From Willaertia magna (lineage: Eukaryota; Heterolobosea; Eutetramitea; Acrasida; Naegleriidae): 36,903 nt of DNA. The stretch is from positions 1-36,903 of the forward strand of contig CADWAF010001233.1 of NCBI GenBank assembly GCA_902984215.1, given 5' to 3'. Shown here piece after piece: positions 26,422 to 36,686 of this stretch. The notes beneath the pieces were generated by a model. It had not been told where the DNA came from. It made no database searches and saw only the letters and a program-made list of their open reading frames with translations. The position numbers and the translations under genes are program-made. Position 1 is the first letter of the stretch. Every line of letters begins with the position of its first letter.

Positions 26422-29161
26422 ATGAATAGAAGTACATTTGGGAGGCCCTTAGATGTGATTTTTTCAGGCAGTTCTAAGGAAAGAATAAAAGGGCAAGAGA
26501 ATGTACTAGAGCAAAAACCTGAAACCAATTTGTATAATAATAATAATAATAATAGAATCAAAACTATTCAATCGGCAGATAAAACATTTCGTTCTTTCAA
26601 CAGGGATTCTAAAACCATTAAAGATAATGAAAGTGTTTTGAGTCATACAACGAAATTGAGTAGTAATTGCGATAATTCTGAAAAGGTAGAACCTTCTTTT
26701 TCAAAAGTTATTGATCTTATTACAAATAAATATAGCTCCGAATTCGTAGATAGACATTTACTAGAATCATTGAAGGTAATTAAGTCAAGAGAGAAAGGAT
26801 TGTTTATAGATGAAAAAGATGAAGTTTCTTTCATAGTGACGTACTGTTTGAATATTATATTAGATAAGAATAGAGAAGATAAAGTTAAGGAAAGAAGTAT
26901 GACTGTTCTTGAAAACTTAATATTGATTTGCAATAGACCTCTGAGAGCTAAGAAAAGTACTGATGTTATGGTTAAAGCAGAAGCTTTAACGACCATATTT
27001 CAATGTATCGGAAAGACATTACGTTTGCCATTCGAATCTGCTGAATTCTTGAAAACCAATGCATTAAAAGTAAGTTGATACCAGTAGCATTTTTAGTAAT
27101 TTAAAATTAAAAAAATACTAGAGTTTATGTGATATAATTGAAAATAGAGAGGATGAATCCATAATATTGAAAGCTATTAAAAATTCTTCAATAATTGACG
27201 ATTTATTATATTTGCTAAGTAGTCTTGTAAATAATAAGGTTGATGTTGAGCTAGAGATGTTTACGGAGGTTGTGAATGCTTTGTCATCTCTTTCATTCAA
27301 TCCTCTCTGTGCCGAAAAAATAACTAGAAATGGTGGAATTGATTTATTAATAAGAGTTATAGGTTCAGCACATTTTACACAAGGTATAGTTTTTAAGTCA
27401 ATAGAAATAATATGGAATGTTGTTGAAATGTATCCAAATGCTTCACTCTCACTTGGAGAAATATTTTCAATAACTGTGCTTTTTGAAAAAATTCAAACTT
27501 TAAACAAGGAAGGATTTAGAGTGTTTGACAAAGAATTAAGAAATGATATTTTAATTATTTTGGCTTATCTTTCTCGTGAACCCTCAAATCATCTTTTATT
27601 TAAGGAATCTGGAATTCTGGAATATATTTCTGCAGTATCAATAGGATTAGAGCTATATCCTGAGGCTGTCAAATTACCATTTGCACTTACTACAACAGAA
27701 TATGATTTTGAAATGACAAAAATATCTTGGTCAATACTATTTTATCTTTCATTTAATAATGAGTGTCTAAAAGATATTATTGAACTTGGATATTTAAGCC
27801 TTTTATTAGATAGTATAGATCCATATAGTGAGGTTTTAAAAAGGTGGAATGGAAATCATATGACTGAACTTCAATTATTAGCTCTTAAGTTATTGTTTAT
27901 CTTGTCAACTAGGGTACCTAATGATTTCGCAAAGGAACAAGGTCCAAAACTTTGCCTAGAATTAGCACAAACAACCAAGGAAGATACTTTATTTAGTGCC
28001 AGTCTTAGTGTTCTAATGAATACTGCAACAACTGAAATTGGATGTCAAAATTTGAACCAGTACAATACAATTGCTATTATGTTAGATATGTGTATGGACC
28101 CATCATTTCCAGTTTCTTCCAGAACAGATACTCTTCAAATTATTTCTTCTATGTGTGAGTTTTTGGGAAATGAATCAAAGGAGATCTTTTTAAATTATGG
28201 TGGTGTTGAGAAATTACTGTCTTTAATGAGATTATTCACTAATGAAAAAACAGTAACTGAACAAGATGATTTTGTATTTGTAACCGTCCATTGTATTTGG
28301 TCAGCAATTGTTGGATATAAAGAGAGTGAAACCAAATTTATTGAAAATGATGGTATATATCTATTGCTTAATTTATTACTAAAAGTAAACAGTGTAATAA
28401 GAATGGCAATACTAGGTTGTATAATAGACTTTATGACTAAAAATCAAGAAGCTGTAGAAGAAGTAAAAATTTGGAAATCTAAAGACAAGGAACCAATACA
28501 AAATATTCTAATCAAAATATGGAAAGAAAATGAAACAAATAATGATATTATTGATGTTTTGGAAATGTCTTCAATACAAATCGAAAGTTCAGAATTTGAC
28601 TTAAAAGAAAAAGTATATCATGTTCTAAAAATACTTAATTTTGAAAGTACAGAACTACCTGACAAAGATAGAATGTTATTGACCATTATAAAAAGTTACG
28701 ACCAAGAAAAATGTGACAAAGTTTGGGAAGAAATATCAATAGAACTCGAGGAAGAGGGAATAAGGCCTACGACCCCTGACCAAGAATTACTACAAAATAA
28801 ATTTATGGAAAAAGAAGAAAGAGAAAGAAATATTATACAGGGAAAGAATATTATTACCGATGAATTAAGAAAAAAACAATCTGAGGGAGAGAAATCATTT
28901 TATCAAACTATAATTGAGCATGACAAAAATTTGACATATAAGAAACCAAAATATAATCATGTTGTTCGCAAACCACCAAGAAGCCCAAGTGACAGAAATA
29001 TGAGTGTAAAGTCTTTTTCTATTATTGGTGGTTATGTAAATAGAAGAAACATTGAGGATGAAGTAAGAAACCAGCCTGAACTACAGAAGAACGCATTGAT
29101 TTGGTCTTCAGTTCTAGGTGCCAATGAGTTACGTTCCACAGAAACATCCACTGAACTATAA
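26422..29161 (+). CDS. CFAP69: CFAP69, armadillo-repeat cilia and flagella protein (spliced)
   Basis: Exons are 26422-27069 and 27122-29161, giving 895 aa (human 941). The 52-nt phase-0 intron runs GTAAGT to TACTAG. The N-terminal 90 residues are disordered; the rest is armadillo-like. Segments match CFAP69 closely: VFDKELRNDILIILAYL, HCIWSAIVGYKESETKFIEN, GIYLLLNLLLK, QNILIKIWKENE and KVYHVLKILNFE. CFAP69 belongs to the central-apparatus/axonemal protein set and is needed for sperm flagella in mammals. The start is the ATG at 26422 after GCGCGAAAAA; an upstream in-frame codon at 26302 lies inside the opposing gene's exon and is rejected. Confidence 0.88.
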
Positions 29162-29210
29162 GAGAACATTGGCATCTGTACAATAAAATAAAATAAAAAA
29201 ATTAAAAAAT

Positions 29211-31913
29211 ATGGCAGAACAAAAAGTAAATCAATTAAAAAACAATATCATATCTGATATCTCGTTTAAACAAGAACAACAAGTAGAATTTAATTTACCA
29301 CCGCCACAATTCTTTAACAACCCGTTTGAAGACCAATTTAATCCAGGGGACGATTTCTTTTCTATGGAAATTTTAGAACAATTAAAAGATATAAGTGAAT
29401 CCAAAGGTTACATTATTACTAACAACAACAATAATTCCAAATCAACAACAACAATGAATAACAATAACAATAATAATTTAACAGAAGACTTATTCGCAGA
29501 ATATTTTCAAGAACTTATACATAACGATAATAATCTCCAGGTTCCTAACCAAACAAAAATACCGGTTCAACAACAACATCATATTGTTTTGAATCAACAA
29601 CCTTTCCCAAACTCACAAATGTCACACAATATCCAATACCCAAATTATCCTAAAAATCCATTTTCAGTATTAGCATTTCAACAATCACCAATTAGTCCAA
29701 ACCTATTCCAAAATTCTCCTTCACCATCTATAAGTAACAACACAAACCAATCAACCAAAATACAATCACCTGGTATTCAATCATCAAATTCATCTGTATC
29801 ATCACCAAACCATCCTACAAATATTCCTCCTAATGTTATTCCAACAGCAGGTCCTCAAGTGTATTCAAACCAAGTGAATCAATTAAATCAAGGTTATAGT
29901 TTTGCTCCAAACTTTTATGGTTCTCTTAATTCGCAAACAGCTAATTTAATTAGAATTTGTGAAGGATTTAATAAGAAAGTAAAAGATAAAGTAATTGGAG
30001 GTAAAGACAATACTCGTCATGCAATTCCACAACAAGTTATTGAACTTGCAATCAACAAATTACCACCAAATAGTGATCCATCTGTACTTTCAGTCAGAGC
30101 TTCAGTTTTAGGTTATGACAGAGTATCAAGAAATAGAGTTGTACTTACTCATTTACATGACAAACCTTTTATTAGAACTGGTACACCACCAACTGAAAGA
30201 TGGATTTCAGTATTTGATGATATTATTATTCAATTTGCTAGTCATAATAATGGTCAAAAATTAGCAGTAAGATTTGAATTATTAGATGCTGATAAGAAAC
30301 CAGTTTGTCATGTAGATAGTTTTGAATTTGAAACTATTACTAAGAGAGGTTTAGAGAAAATTAAAGCTAGAAAACAAAAGAGAAAGAGAAATGGAGGAGG
30401 TGACGAAGAAGAAGATGAAGATAGTGATCCTTATGTTCATTCTGTAACACCAGGTGTTGGACCAGTTACTGGTGGTCAATTAGTTAAAATTTTAGGTACT
30501 GGATTTGTATGTACTCCTCTTACAAAAGCAGTTGTTAGATTTGGTGAAAGAGAAGCACGTGAAATTCATGCAATTAAAAGAAATTCAATTGTTTGTGAAA
30601 CACCTGAAGGTGAAATTGGTGTTGTAGATGTTAATGTAAGTTTAGAAGAAGGTAAATTCCTTCAAAGTAATGCAAAATTCCAATATATCAATCCAAATGA
30701 TCCAAAACAAATGCAATTAGTCATTGAACAAATGTTTGGAAAACCAGTTGATAAAAGTTCAAATTCTTCAAGTGGTAGTAGTACAAATAGTTTTGGACAA
30801 GCAAATTTATTTGCAAATGGAAAAAGTAAAGATGAATGTGGCTTTAACGTTTTACATCACTCTTGTGCACATGGATATTTTGATTTATCAAAAGTACTTA
30901 TAACTGCAGGTATTTGTGAATTAGAAGATGTTGATAATTATGGAAGAACTGCTCTTCATTGGAGTGCATTCGCTTCATCTTCTATTACAACTGTTTATTT
31001 ATTAAGTAAGGGAGCTAATTTACTTGCTAAGGATGATATTAATGACAACTTTTTACATATTGCATGTAGATATTCTAGTGTTGAATATGTTAAAGATGTT
31101 TTTGTATGGTTGTTAAAGTATGATGACAAACAAAAGACTAATACTGTAAATATTATAAATCTTTTAAATGGAAGAAATGATGATGGTTTAACACCAATTG
31201 ATTTATTAAGGACAATGTCTTCAGAAGAAGAAGTAGAAGAAATGACAGCTCTTTTACAAGCTTTCAATGAAGTTTGTGAATCTAGATTAAGTGATTATAG
31301 AATCCAGGAATTAAAAGATATTATTTTGAGGGCAGGTGAATACAATGGTAAAAGAATGACAGAATTAGAAAATCAACTAGGTTTTAATTGTCAATTAAAT
31401 AAGGATCAATTTGTTATTTGTCTTGATAAAACTGATAGAATTTTAAGAGCAACAATAGATTATAAACAAATTGCTTTCTTGATATTGTGTAGATCTCAAA
31501 ATAGAGCTGAGATAACGTTAAATAGCAAACCACAAATTGATTTCAAGATGAAAGGAACTGATACATGGACTCCAGTCAGCGGCGACAAATATTTATCATC
31601 CTGTTTGAGCTTCCATTTAGAGGTTGTTGATATTTCTGCTCTTGACAAAATCAACTCATTCATACTAGAAAATGATCTTTTATATCAATTCCAAGAATTT
31701 TGTTTTTGTTTCCGTCCTTCTGTGGAGCAAATTAAACAAACCAATACGGAGTCAAAGCAAATTGGTGATTTGACAGAGAAAACTAAGTCTTTAAGCCTTG
31801 ATGACAAATCAAATAATAATAACAACAAATTCTCAGAGAGGAAGAGAATTACTTTTGGTCATAAGGTAGAACAATCAACTGAACAAGCTAATACAAATCA
31901 TTTGAGTGTGTAA
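29211..31913 (+). CDS. IPT/TIG-domain and ankyrin-repeat protein, putative transcription regulator
   Basis: The 900-aa intronless protein has a disordered Asn/Gln/Pro/Ser-rich residue 1-240 region. A conserved globular region follows at about 240-395 (SVRASVLGYDRVSRNRVV, RFELLDADKKPVCHVDSFEF), then a Lys/Arg nuclear-signal-like cluster (KARKQKRKR). An IPT/TIG domain lies at about 405-495 (VTPGVGPVTGGQLVKILGTGF) and ankyrin repeats at about 540-680 (NVLHHSCAHGYFDLSKVL, YGRTALHWSAFAS). This order resembles yeast SPT23/MGA2, and more loosely CAMTA. No C-terminal membrane anchor as in SPT23/MGA2 is evident, and no CG-1 domain as in CAMTA. DNA binding is likely but unproven. Confidence 0.8.
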   Translation: MAEQKVNQLKNNIISDISFKQEQQVEFNLPPPQFFNNPFEDQFNPGDDFFSMEILEQLKDISESKGYIITNNNNNSKSTTTMNNNNNNNLTEDLFAEYFQELIHNDNNLQVPNQTKIPVQQQHHIVLNQQPFPNSQMSHNIQYPNYPKNPFSVLAFQQSPISPNLFQNSPSPSISNNTNQSTKIQSPGIQSSNSSVSSPNHPTNIPPNVIPTAGPQVYSNQVNQLNQGYSFAPNFYGSLNSQTANLIRICEGFNKKVKDKVIGGKDNTRHAIPQQVIELAINKLPPNSDPSVLSVRASVLGYDRVSRNRVVLTHLHDKPFIRTGTPPTERWISVFDDIIIQFASHNNGQKLAVRFELLDADKKPVCHVDSFEFETITKRGLEKIKARKQKRKRNGGGDEEEDEDSDPYVHSVTPGVGPVTGGQLVKILGTGFVCTPLTKAVVRFGEREAREIHAIKRNSIVCETPEGEIGVVDVNVSLEEGKFLQSNAKFQYINPNDPKQMQLVIEQMFGKPVDKSSNSSSGSSTNSFGQANLFANGKSKDECGFNVLHHSCAHGYFDLSKVLITAGICELEDVDNYGRTALHWSAFASSSITTVYLLSKGANLLAKDDINDNFLHIACRYSSVEYVKDVFVWLLKYDDKQKTNTVNIINLLNGRNDDGLTPIDLLRTMSSEEEVEEMTALLQAFNEVCESRLSDYRIQELKDIILRAGEYNGKRMTELENQLGFNCQLNKDQFVICLDKTDRILRATIDYKQIAFLILCRSQNRAEITLNSKPQIDFKMKGTDTWTPVSGDKYLSSCLSFHLEVVDISALDKINSFILENDLLYQFQEFCFCFRPSVEQIKQTNTESKQIGDLTEKTKSLSLDDKSNNNNNKFSERKRITFGHKVEQSTEQANTNHLSV

Positions 31914-32073
31914 ATATAATAAACAAATTAAATGTAATTCTTATTTGATAATTTTGAATCGTCACTTAAACGCCATTTCATTTTCCTTTAACCAAGTCGT
32001 TCCCTGTGACGATTGTCTTGGAAAACAAGAGTGCGTTTGTTAATCCACCAACAACAGAAAAAAGTTTAAATTT

Positions 32074-32559
32074 TTATTGTTTTAAAGGCACCTTCTTCAT
32101 CAACGTTATTTCTTCTTCTTCTTCCTCTTTCACTTCTCTTTTTCTTTTAAACTCTGGTGAAGAACCCTCATGTTCTTCAACAAGATCTTCTAACTGTTTA
32201 ACGAGACAAACAAACAATGGATTACTTCTGTTACCTATTTCGTCAACAGCCTCACCCTTCTTTTTTCTTCCACCACCAACCTTTCCGTTTTTCATCTTCA
32301 ACATCTCTCTATAATGTTTATCACAAAGCCTGCCTCCTTTTAAATTGTTATATCCGAAAACCTTAGTAACCCATTCCTCTCTTTCTTCGTTAATGACTGC
32401 CCCTCTCTCCCTAAATATCTTGAAGTGACAAGGAGCTTGATAGAATACTTTTCCATGTTGAAGACAGCATATCACGCAACAAATGTCTCCTCCGTTGTTT
32501 TTATAAGGGAAGGGAACTGGAAGCTGAAAACCATCTTTTCCTAGTATTGGCTCAGACAT
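32074..32559 (-). CDS. Small Cys-rich protein with possible THAP-like zinc finger
   Basis: The protein is 161 aa. Residues about 26-85 contain CVIC, a later APCHFKIF, a Trp (EEWVTKVFGY) and RLCDKHY. The spacing C-x2-C, then F, then W, then C-x2-H with a following aromatic residue resembles the C2CH pattern of THAP DNA-binding fingers, but the family's AVPTIF-type end is not seen. A Lys/Gly-rich basic stretch (KVGGGRKKK), a Leu-rich helix and an acidic/basic tail follow. Start ATG has leader AATAAAA. It lies 160 bp from the convergent IPT-ankyrin gene and 100 bp behind DPH1. Confidence 0.6.
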   Translation of the reverse strand: MSEPILGKDGFQLPVPFPYKNNGGDICCVICCLQHGKVFYQAPCHFKIFRERGAVINEEREEWVTKVFGYNNLKGGRLCDKHYREMLKMKNGKVGGGRKKKGEAVDEIGNRSNPLFVCLVKQLEDLVEEHEGSSPEFKRKREVKEEEEEEITLMKKVPLKQ

Positions 32560-32659
32560 TTTTATTATTAAGATTTAGAAATTTTTTTGTAGTTAGTAAG
32601 CGCATTTATCTTATTGTCCAAGTAAAGAGAGGGTGGTGCAGGTAAGCAAACACACAATT

Positions 32660-33962
32660 TTATTTACTTGTTGTTGATTTAGAGGACATATTCTTCAATC
32701 GTTCCCTTAACTTTTGTTTATCTAATTGTTGACTATTATTTGATTGTCTTGCTATCTTTTCATAGTGTTTAACACTCCATTGTCCTCCTTCTAAGGAATA
32801 AAAATCCATTGGATATTTTTCTTTCCATGTTGTGTCTTGTAGTGCAACTAAAGCTTCATATGGTGACAATAAAGGCTTATCAAAAGCATAACCCCAATCA
32901 ATAGATAATCTAGGACATGCAATTTGTATCCAACAATCTATATCGTGGAATAATTCTAATTTAGTTGGAAATATTTCTGAAAGTAATAGAACTACATAAG
33001 GAATATTCTTTTCTTTCATAACTTTCTCTATGTAATCTAAAATCTTTGGAGAACCTAATAACACAATTAATAATTAAATAATTTAAGAACTTACCTTGTC
33101 TACCTAATGTACCTAATATTATACCAAATTTTTTTGCTTTTGAAGCTCTTTCAATAGCTTCTTTTCTTATAGAATGTAATTGATTGTGATCATATTTTTC
33201 TAAAGTAATTTTCTTATTGTAAGGATCATACTTATAATAAGTAATTTCTGGATTTTGAATCATTACACTTTCTAAATGAAATCTACCGTCACCTAAATAA
33301 ATTAAAGTATCAAATTGATTAATTAATTCTTTTGGACTTGTACAGCCAAGTACTTCACCTGGTGATAAAGGTTTAACTTGTGGAATTGATACAGGTTTCT
33401 CAAAATATTGATCTAATTCATGTTTTGCTGTTCTTAAACTGGAAACAAATTGAATTGTTGCTACTAATCCTAATTTAGTATCCTTATTAAAATTATTTGT
33501 AACTGTTTGAATAAAATGTTTTAAATCAATTTGAATGTCAACAAATACATAAAGAATATTTTTAATGCAACATTCACTAACTGGAACTAAACAACTATGT
33601 GCGTAATGTACCATAAAATCAGCTCCTAAAGCTTTGGCTGTAAAGTCATCAATGCAACATGCACCATAGGTAACATCTCCCATAATTACTGTTGTAGTAC
33701 CTGGACAAAATCTTTCAATTATATCACTTATAATACAACTGTACATTAATAAACCTTCTGGAAATTGTAAAGCGACTCTTTTAGGTTTAATTTGTTGAAT
33801 TCTGTAAATTGTTTTATGAATTTCAAAATTATAATTACTTGGTAATGTATTTTTAATTAATCTATTTAATTCTTCATTTTCTAAAATTGATGTTGGTATA
33901 TTTTGTTGAAATTTAATACTAGATGATAAATTGACATCTTTATAATTAAAAGGTAAGTATTT
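32660..33962 (-). CDS. DPH1: DPH1, diphthamide synthesis enzyme (spliced; start codon not found)
   Basis: Exons on the minus strand run from an unresolved start (frame open from 33962) to 33095, then 33054-32660. The 40-nt phase-1 intron (GTAAGT to TTATTAG) joins GTLGRQ to [11 protein letters not shown]. The protein matches DPH1 from [12 protein letters not shown] and [13 protein letters not shown] onward, with the iron-sulfur Cys in [19 protein letters not shown] and [12 protein letters not shown]. With DPH2, DPH1 forms the radical enzyme that begins diphthamide formation on elongation factor 2. No in-frame ATG precedes 33746, which would delete about 70 conserved residues. A TGA lies at 33965-33963, and an ATG at 33966-33964 is out of frame by one base. 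The 5' end coincides with the tandem repeat boundary. Confidence 0.85.
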
Positions 33963-33968
33963 TCATTA

Positions 33969-35213
33969 CTGAAAATCAATACGAAATTCATAAATTTTCT
34001 TGAACGGTATAGATGGCCTTACAGAAAGAGATGCGATTTATTAAAAGATGTAAATGTATCACCAAAATCCCAACAACAAAACCAAAACCAACAACAAAAA
34101 CAACAACCTGTTAAATTATTTAGTTGTTTCCAATTATCCAATAAAACCAGTAAGAAATATAAGAAGAGGAAGAATGCCAATAACAATAACGATAATGAAA
34201 ACAACAATAATGGAAGTGATGATGAAGCTGAGGAAACTGAAACTACCACGGTTACAACTAAACAATCATCTCAACACAAAGATCATGTACCTATTAAAGC
34301 TAACCATCAAATAGTATACCAACAAAGCACTGTTAATAATAATAATCATAGTACCACTAATAGTAGCAGCAACCATAGTAACCTTGTACCACCATTGTCA
34401 TTGAATAAGATTGAATCCTCTAATCCTCATATTCACCCAATGCCAACAAACTCTATACCATCCATTGAACCAAAAGATAATCATTCTAGTCCATATATAC
34501 TTCCACCTTTGACTTCAATGGAACATTACAGTTCCCCGCCACTTCCTGCATATCCTCCATCATATTATCATTATTCTCCAAGATATACAGAACAATATCA
34601 ATACCCACCACCACATCCAAGTTATTATCCTCCACCAATGAATACTCCACCTACTATGCCAGTAAAGAAGGAAAGTATGGAACCTCCAATGTTACCTCCA
34701 CCAAGTTATTTAATGTCTTCAATGGATTATTACCCTCCTCATCCACATGCATATAACTATCCTGCACCTTATCGCCATGATCAATATTCTTATCCTCCTG
34801 CACCATACCATCCACCTTATGGATATTCTCATCCTCCACATCCAACACATCCTTATAATTATTCTTTACCACCTGTTAATGCGCCACCAAGATATCCATA
34901 CGATACAATTGAACAAGAGGAATATAAACCAAATACTCAACTACTACCTTCTGCATCTTACTTATTAAATAATATACCCGCACCACCAAAACCTGTTTAT
35001 CAACCAAAGGAAACTGTCCAAGTAAGATTGGCACCAGAAGTTGAGCCAGAAGGTTTTAATGTGCTTAAGAGAACTAGAAATGATGTCGTTGAAAATAGAT
35101 TCGTAGAACCTCTCAATAAGAAGACACAACTCGCTTGTAATTCTAACTTGTATTTAGAAACAAAGCCTGTACATCCTGTTAACAATCAAAGACAAATACT
35201 CACACAACTATAA
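33969..35213 (+). CDS. PPxY-rich protein, copy B (ATG replaced by CTG)
   Basis: The frame is open from just after a TAA at 33954-33956 to the TAA at 35211-35213 and aligns with copy C throughout. A one-base C insertion at 33969 converts the ATG of copy C into CTG. All other indels against copy C are multiples of three (one extra Asn codon, extra Pro codons, extra Pro-His-Pro type codons, one lost Thr codon) and no stop has arisen. The next in-frame ATG is at 34440, which would remove the basic N-terminal third. It may be a recent start-loss pseudogene, use CTG, or carry a sequencing error. Confidence 0.6.
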   Translation: MKINTKFINFLERYRWPYRKRCDLLKDVNVSPKSQQQNQNQQQKQQPVKLFSCFQLSNKTSKKYKKRKNANNNNDNENNNNGSDDEAEETETTTVTTKQSSQHKDHVPIKANHQIVYQQSTVNNNNHSTTNSSSNHSNLVPPLSLNKIESSNPHIHPMPTNSIPSIEPKDNHSSPYILPPLTSMEHYSSPPLPAYPPSYYHYSPRYTEQYQYPPPHPSYYPPPMNTPPTMPVKKESMEPPMLPPPSYLMSSMDYYPPHPHAYNYPAPYRHDQYSYPPAPYHPPYGYSHPPHPTHPYNYSLPPVNAPPRYPYDTIEQEEYKPNTQLLPSASYLLNNIPAPPKPVYQPKETVQVRLAPEVEPEGFNVLKRTRNDVVENRFVEPLNKKTQLACNSNLYLETKPVHPVNNQRQILTQL

Positions 35214-35330
35214 AAATAAATAAAATCAATAAAAATGTCACATACAATCAAATAATTTATCTGCTTATTGTCATCTTACAAGAAGATAAATAGTGAGGAA
35301 TTCGCATCCAGCATTTCATTTTCAAAAAAA

Positions 35331-35398
35331 ATGAGATTTCTAATATTTGCATCTTCTCTGTATTTATTCTTGGCTGCTTCTGCAGGTGTGCTATTGTC
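35331..35398 (+). pseudogene. Orphan signal-peptide exon (unit B)
   Basis: These 68 bases equal exon 1 of the membrane protein (984-1051) and keep the ATG and the GT donor (GTAAGTAGG). The rest of the gene is missing: the unit runs into copy C after 31 bp. Splicing to the local AAAG at 35438 would give an immediate TAA. It is therefore a non-coding leftover unless it splices across unit C to a distant exon 2. Confidence 0.7.
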
Positions 35399-35453
35399 GT
35401 AAGTAGGCTTAATAAATAAAAGATCAAAAAATTAAAAGGTAAGTATTTTCATT

Positions 35454-36686
35454 ATGAAAATCAATACGAAATTCATAAATTTTCTTGAACGTTATAGATG
35501 GCCTTATAGAAAGAGATGCGATTTATTAAAAGATGTAAATGTATCACCAAAATCCCAACAACAAAACCAAAACCAACAACAAAAACAACAACCTGTTAAA
35601 TTATTTAGCTGTTTCCAATTATCCAATAAAACCAGTAAGAAATATAAGAAGAGGAAGAATGCCAATAACAATAACGATAATGAAAACAACAATAATGGAA
35701 GTGATGATGAAGCTGAGGAAACTGAAACTACCACGGTTATAACTAAACAATCATCTCAACACAAAGATCATGTACCTATTAAAGCTAACCATCAAATAGT
35801 ATACCAACAAAGCACTGTTAATAATAATCATAGTACCACTAATAGTAGCAGCAATCATAGTAACCTTGTACCACCATTGTCATTGAATAAGATTGAATCC
35901 TCTAATCCTCATATTCACCCAATGCCAACAAACTCTATACCACCCATTGAACCAAAAGATAATCATTCTAGTCCATATATACTTCCACCTTTGACTTCAA
36001 TGGAACATTACAGTTCCCCACCACTTCCTGCATATCCTCCATCATATTATCATTATTCTCCAAGATATACAGAACAATATCAATACCCACCACCACATCC
36101 AAGTTATTATCCTCCACCAATGAATACCCCACCTACTATGCCAGTGAAGAAGGAAAGTATGGAACCTCCAATGTTACCTCCACCAAGTTATTTAATGTCT
36201 TCAATGGATTATTACCCTCCTCATCCACATGCATATAACTATCCTGCACCTTATCGCCATGATCAATATTCTTATCCTGCACCATATCATCCACCTTATG
36301 GATACTCACATCCAACACATCCTTATAATTATTCTTTACCACCTGTTAATGCGCCACCAAGATATCCATACGATATAATTGAACAAGAAGAATATAAACC
36401 AAATACTCAATTACTACCTTCTGCATCTTACTTATTAAATAATATACCCGCACCACCAAAACCTGTTTATCAACCAAAGGAAACTGTCCAAGTAAGATTG
36501 GCACCAGAAGTTGAGCCAGAAGGTTTTAATGTACTTAAGAGAACTAGAAATGATGTCGTTGAAAATAGATTCGTAGAACCTCTCAATAAGAAGACACAAC
36601 TCGCTTGTAATTCTAACTTGTATTTAGAAACAAAGCCTGTACATCCTACTGTTAACAATCAAAGACAAATACTCACACAACTATAA
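35454..36686 (+). CDS. PPxY-rich Pro/Tyr/Asn protein, copy C (complete)
   Basis: The 410-aa protein starts with ATG at 35454 (MKINTKFINFLERYRWPYRK). It has a short basic N-terminal segment, a Gln-rich patch, a Lys-rich patch (KKYKKRK) with an Asn/Asp/Glu-rich acidic stretch, then a long Pro/Tyr/His-rich C-terminal half with PPSY, PPSY and PPRY. There is no globular domain, signal peptide or membrane segment. PPxY motifs bind WW domains, such as those of NEDD4-type ligases, so an adaptor or signalling role is possible, but no homologue is recognised. The KKYKKRK cluster could be a nuclear signal. Confidence 0.8.
   Translation: MKINTKFINFLERYRWPYRKRCDLLKDVNVSPKSQQQNQNQQQKQQPVKLFSCFQLSNKTSKKYKKRKNANNNNDNENNNNGSDDEAEETETTTVITKQSSQHKDHVPIKANHQIVYQQSTVNNNHSTTNSSSNHSNLVPPLSLNKIESSNPHIHPMPTNSIPPIEPKDNHSSPYILPPLTSMEHYSSPPLPAYPPSYYHYSPRYTEQYQYPPPHPSYYPPPMNTPPTMPVKKESMEPPMLPPPSYLMSSMDYYPPHPHAYNYPAPYRHDQYSYPAPYHPPYGYSHPTHPYNYSLPPVNAPPRYPYDIIEQEEYKPNTQLLPSASYLLNNIPAPPKPVYQPKETVQVRLAPEVEPEGFNVLKRTRNDVVENRFVEPLNKKTQLACNSNLYLETKPVHPTVNNQRQILTQL

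Larger units (their letters stand above)
33944..35429 (+). repeat. Tandem repeat unit B (1486 bp)
   Basis: The unit begins at AATTAAAAGG next to DPH1 and runs through a PPxY gene, its spacer and the signal-peptide exon to AGATCAAAAA. The next unit begins with the same AATTAAAAGG at 35430. Units B and C differ by scattered substitutions and short indels. Confidence 0.88.

Noticed and set aside
33944..33970. GGTAAGT at the start of each tandem unit as a splice donor for the PPxY genes
   Set aside because: No upstream exon with an ATG exists before unit B, and using it would require a first exon inside DPH1 antisense sequence with early stops.
34019..34249. Hydrophobic Leu/Ser-rich frame on the minus strand in the PPxY gene (also at 35504-35734)
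   Set aside because: It is a shadow of the Asn/Lys-rich coding tract, repeated in both copies only because the units are duplicated.
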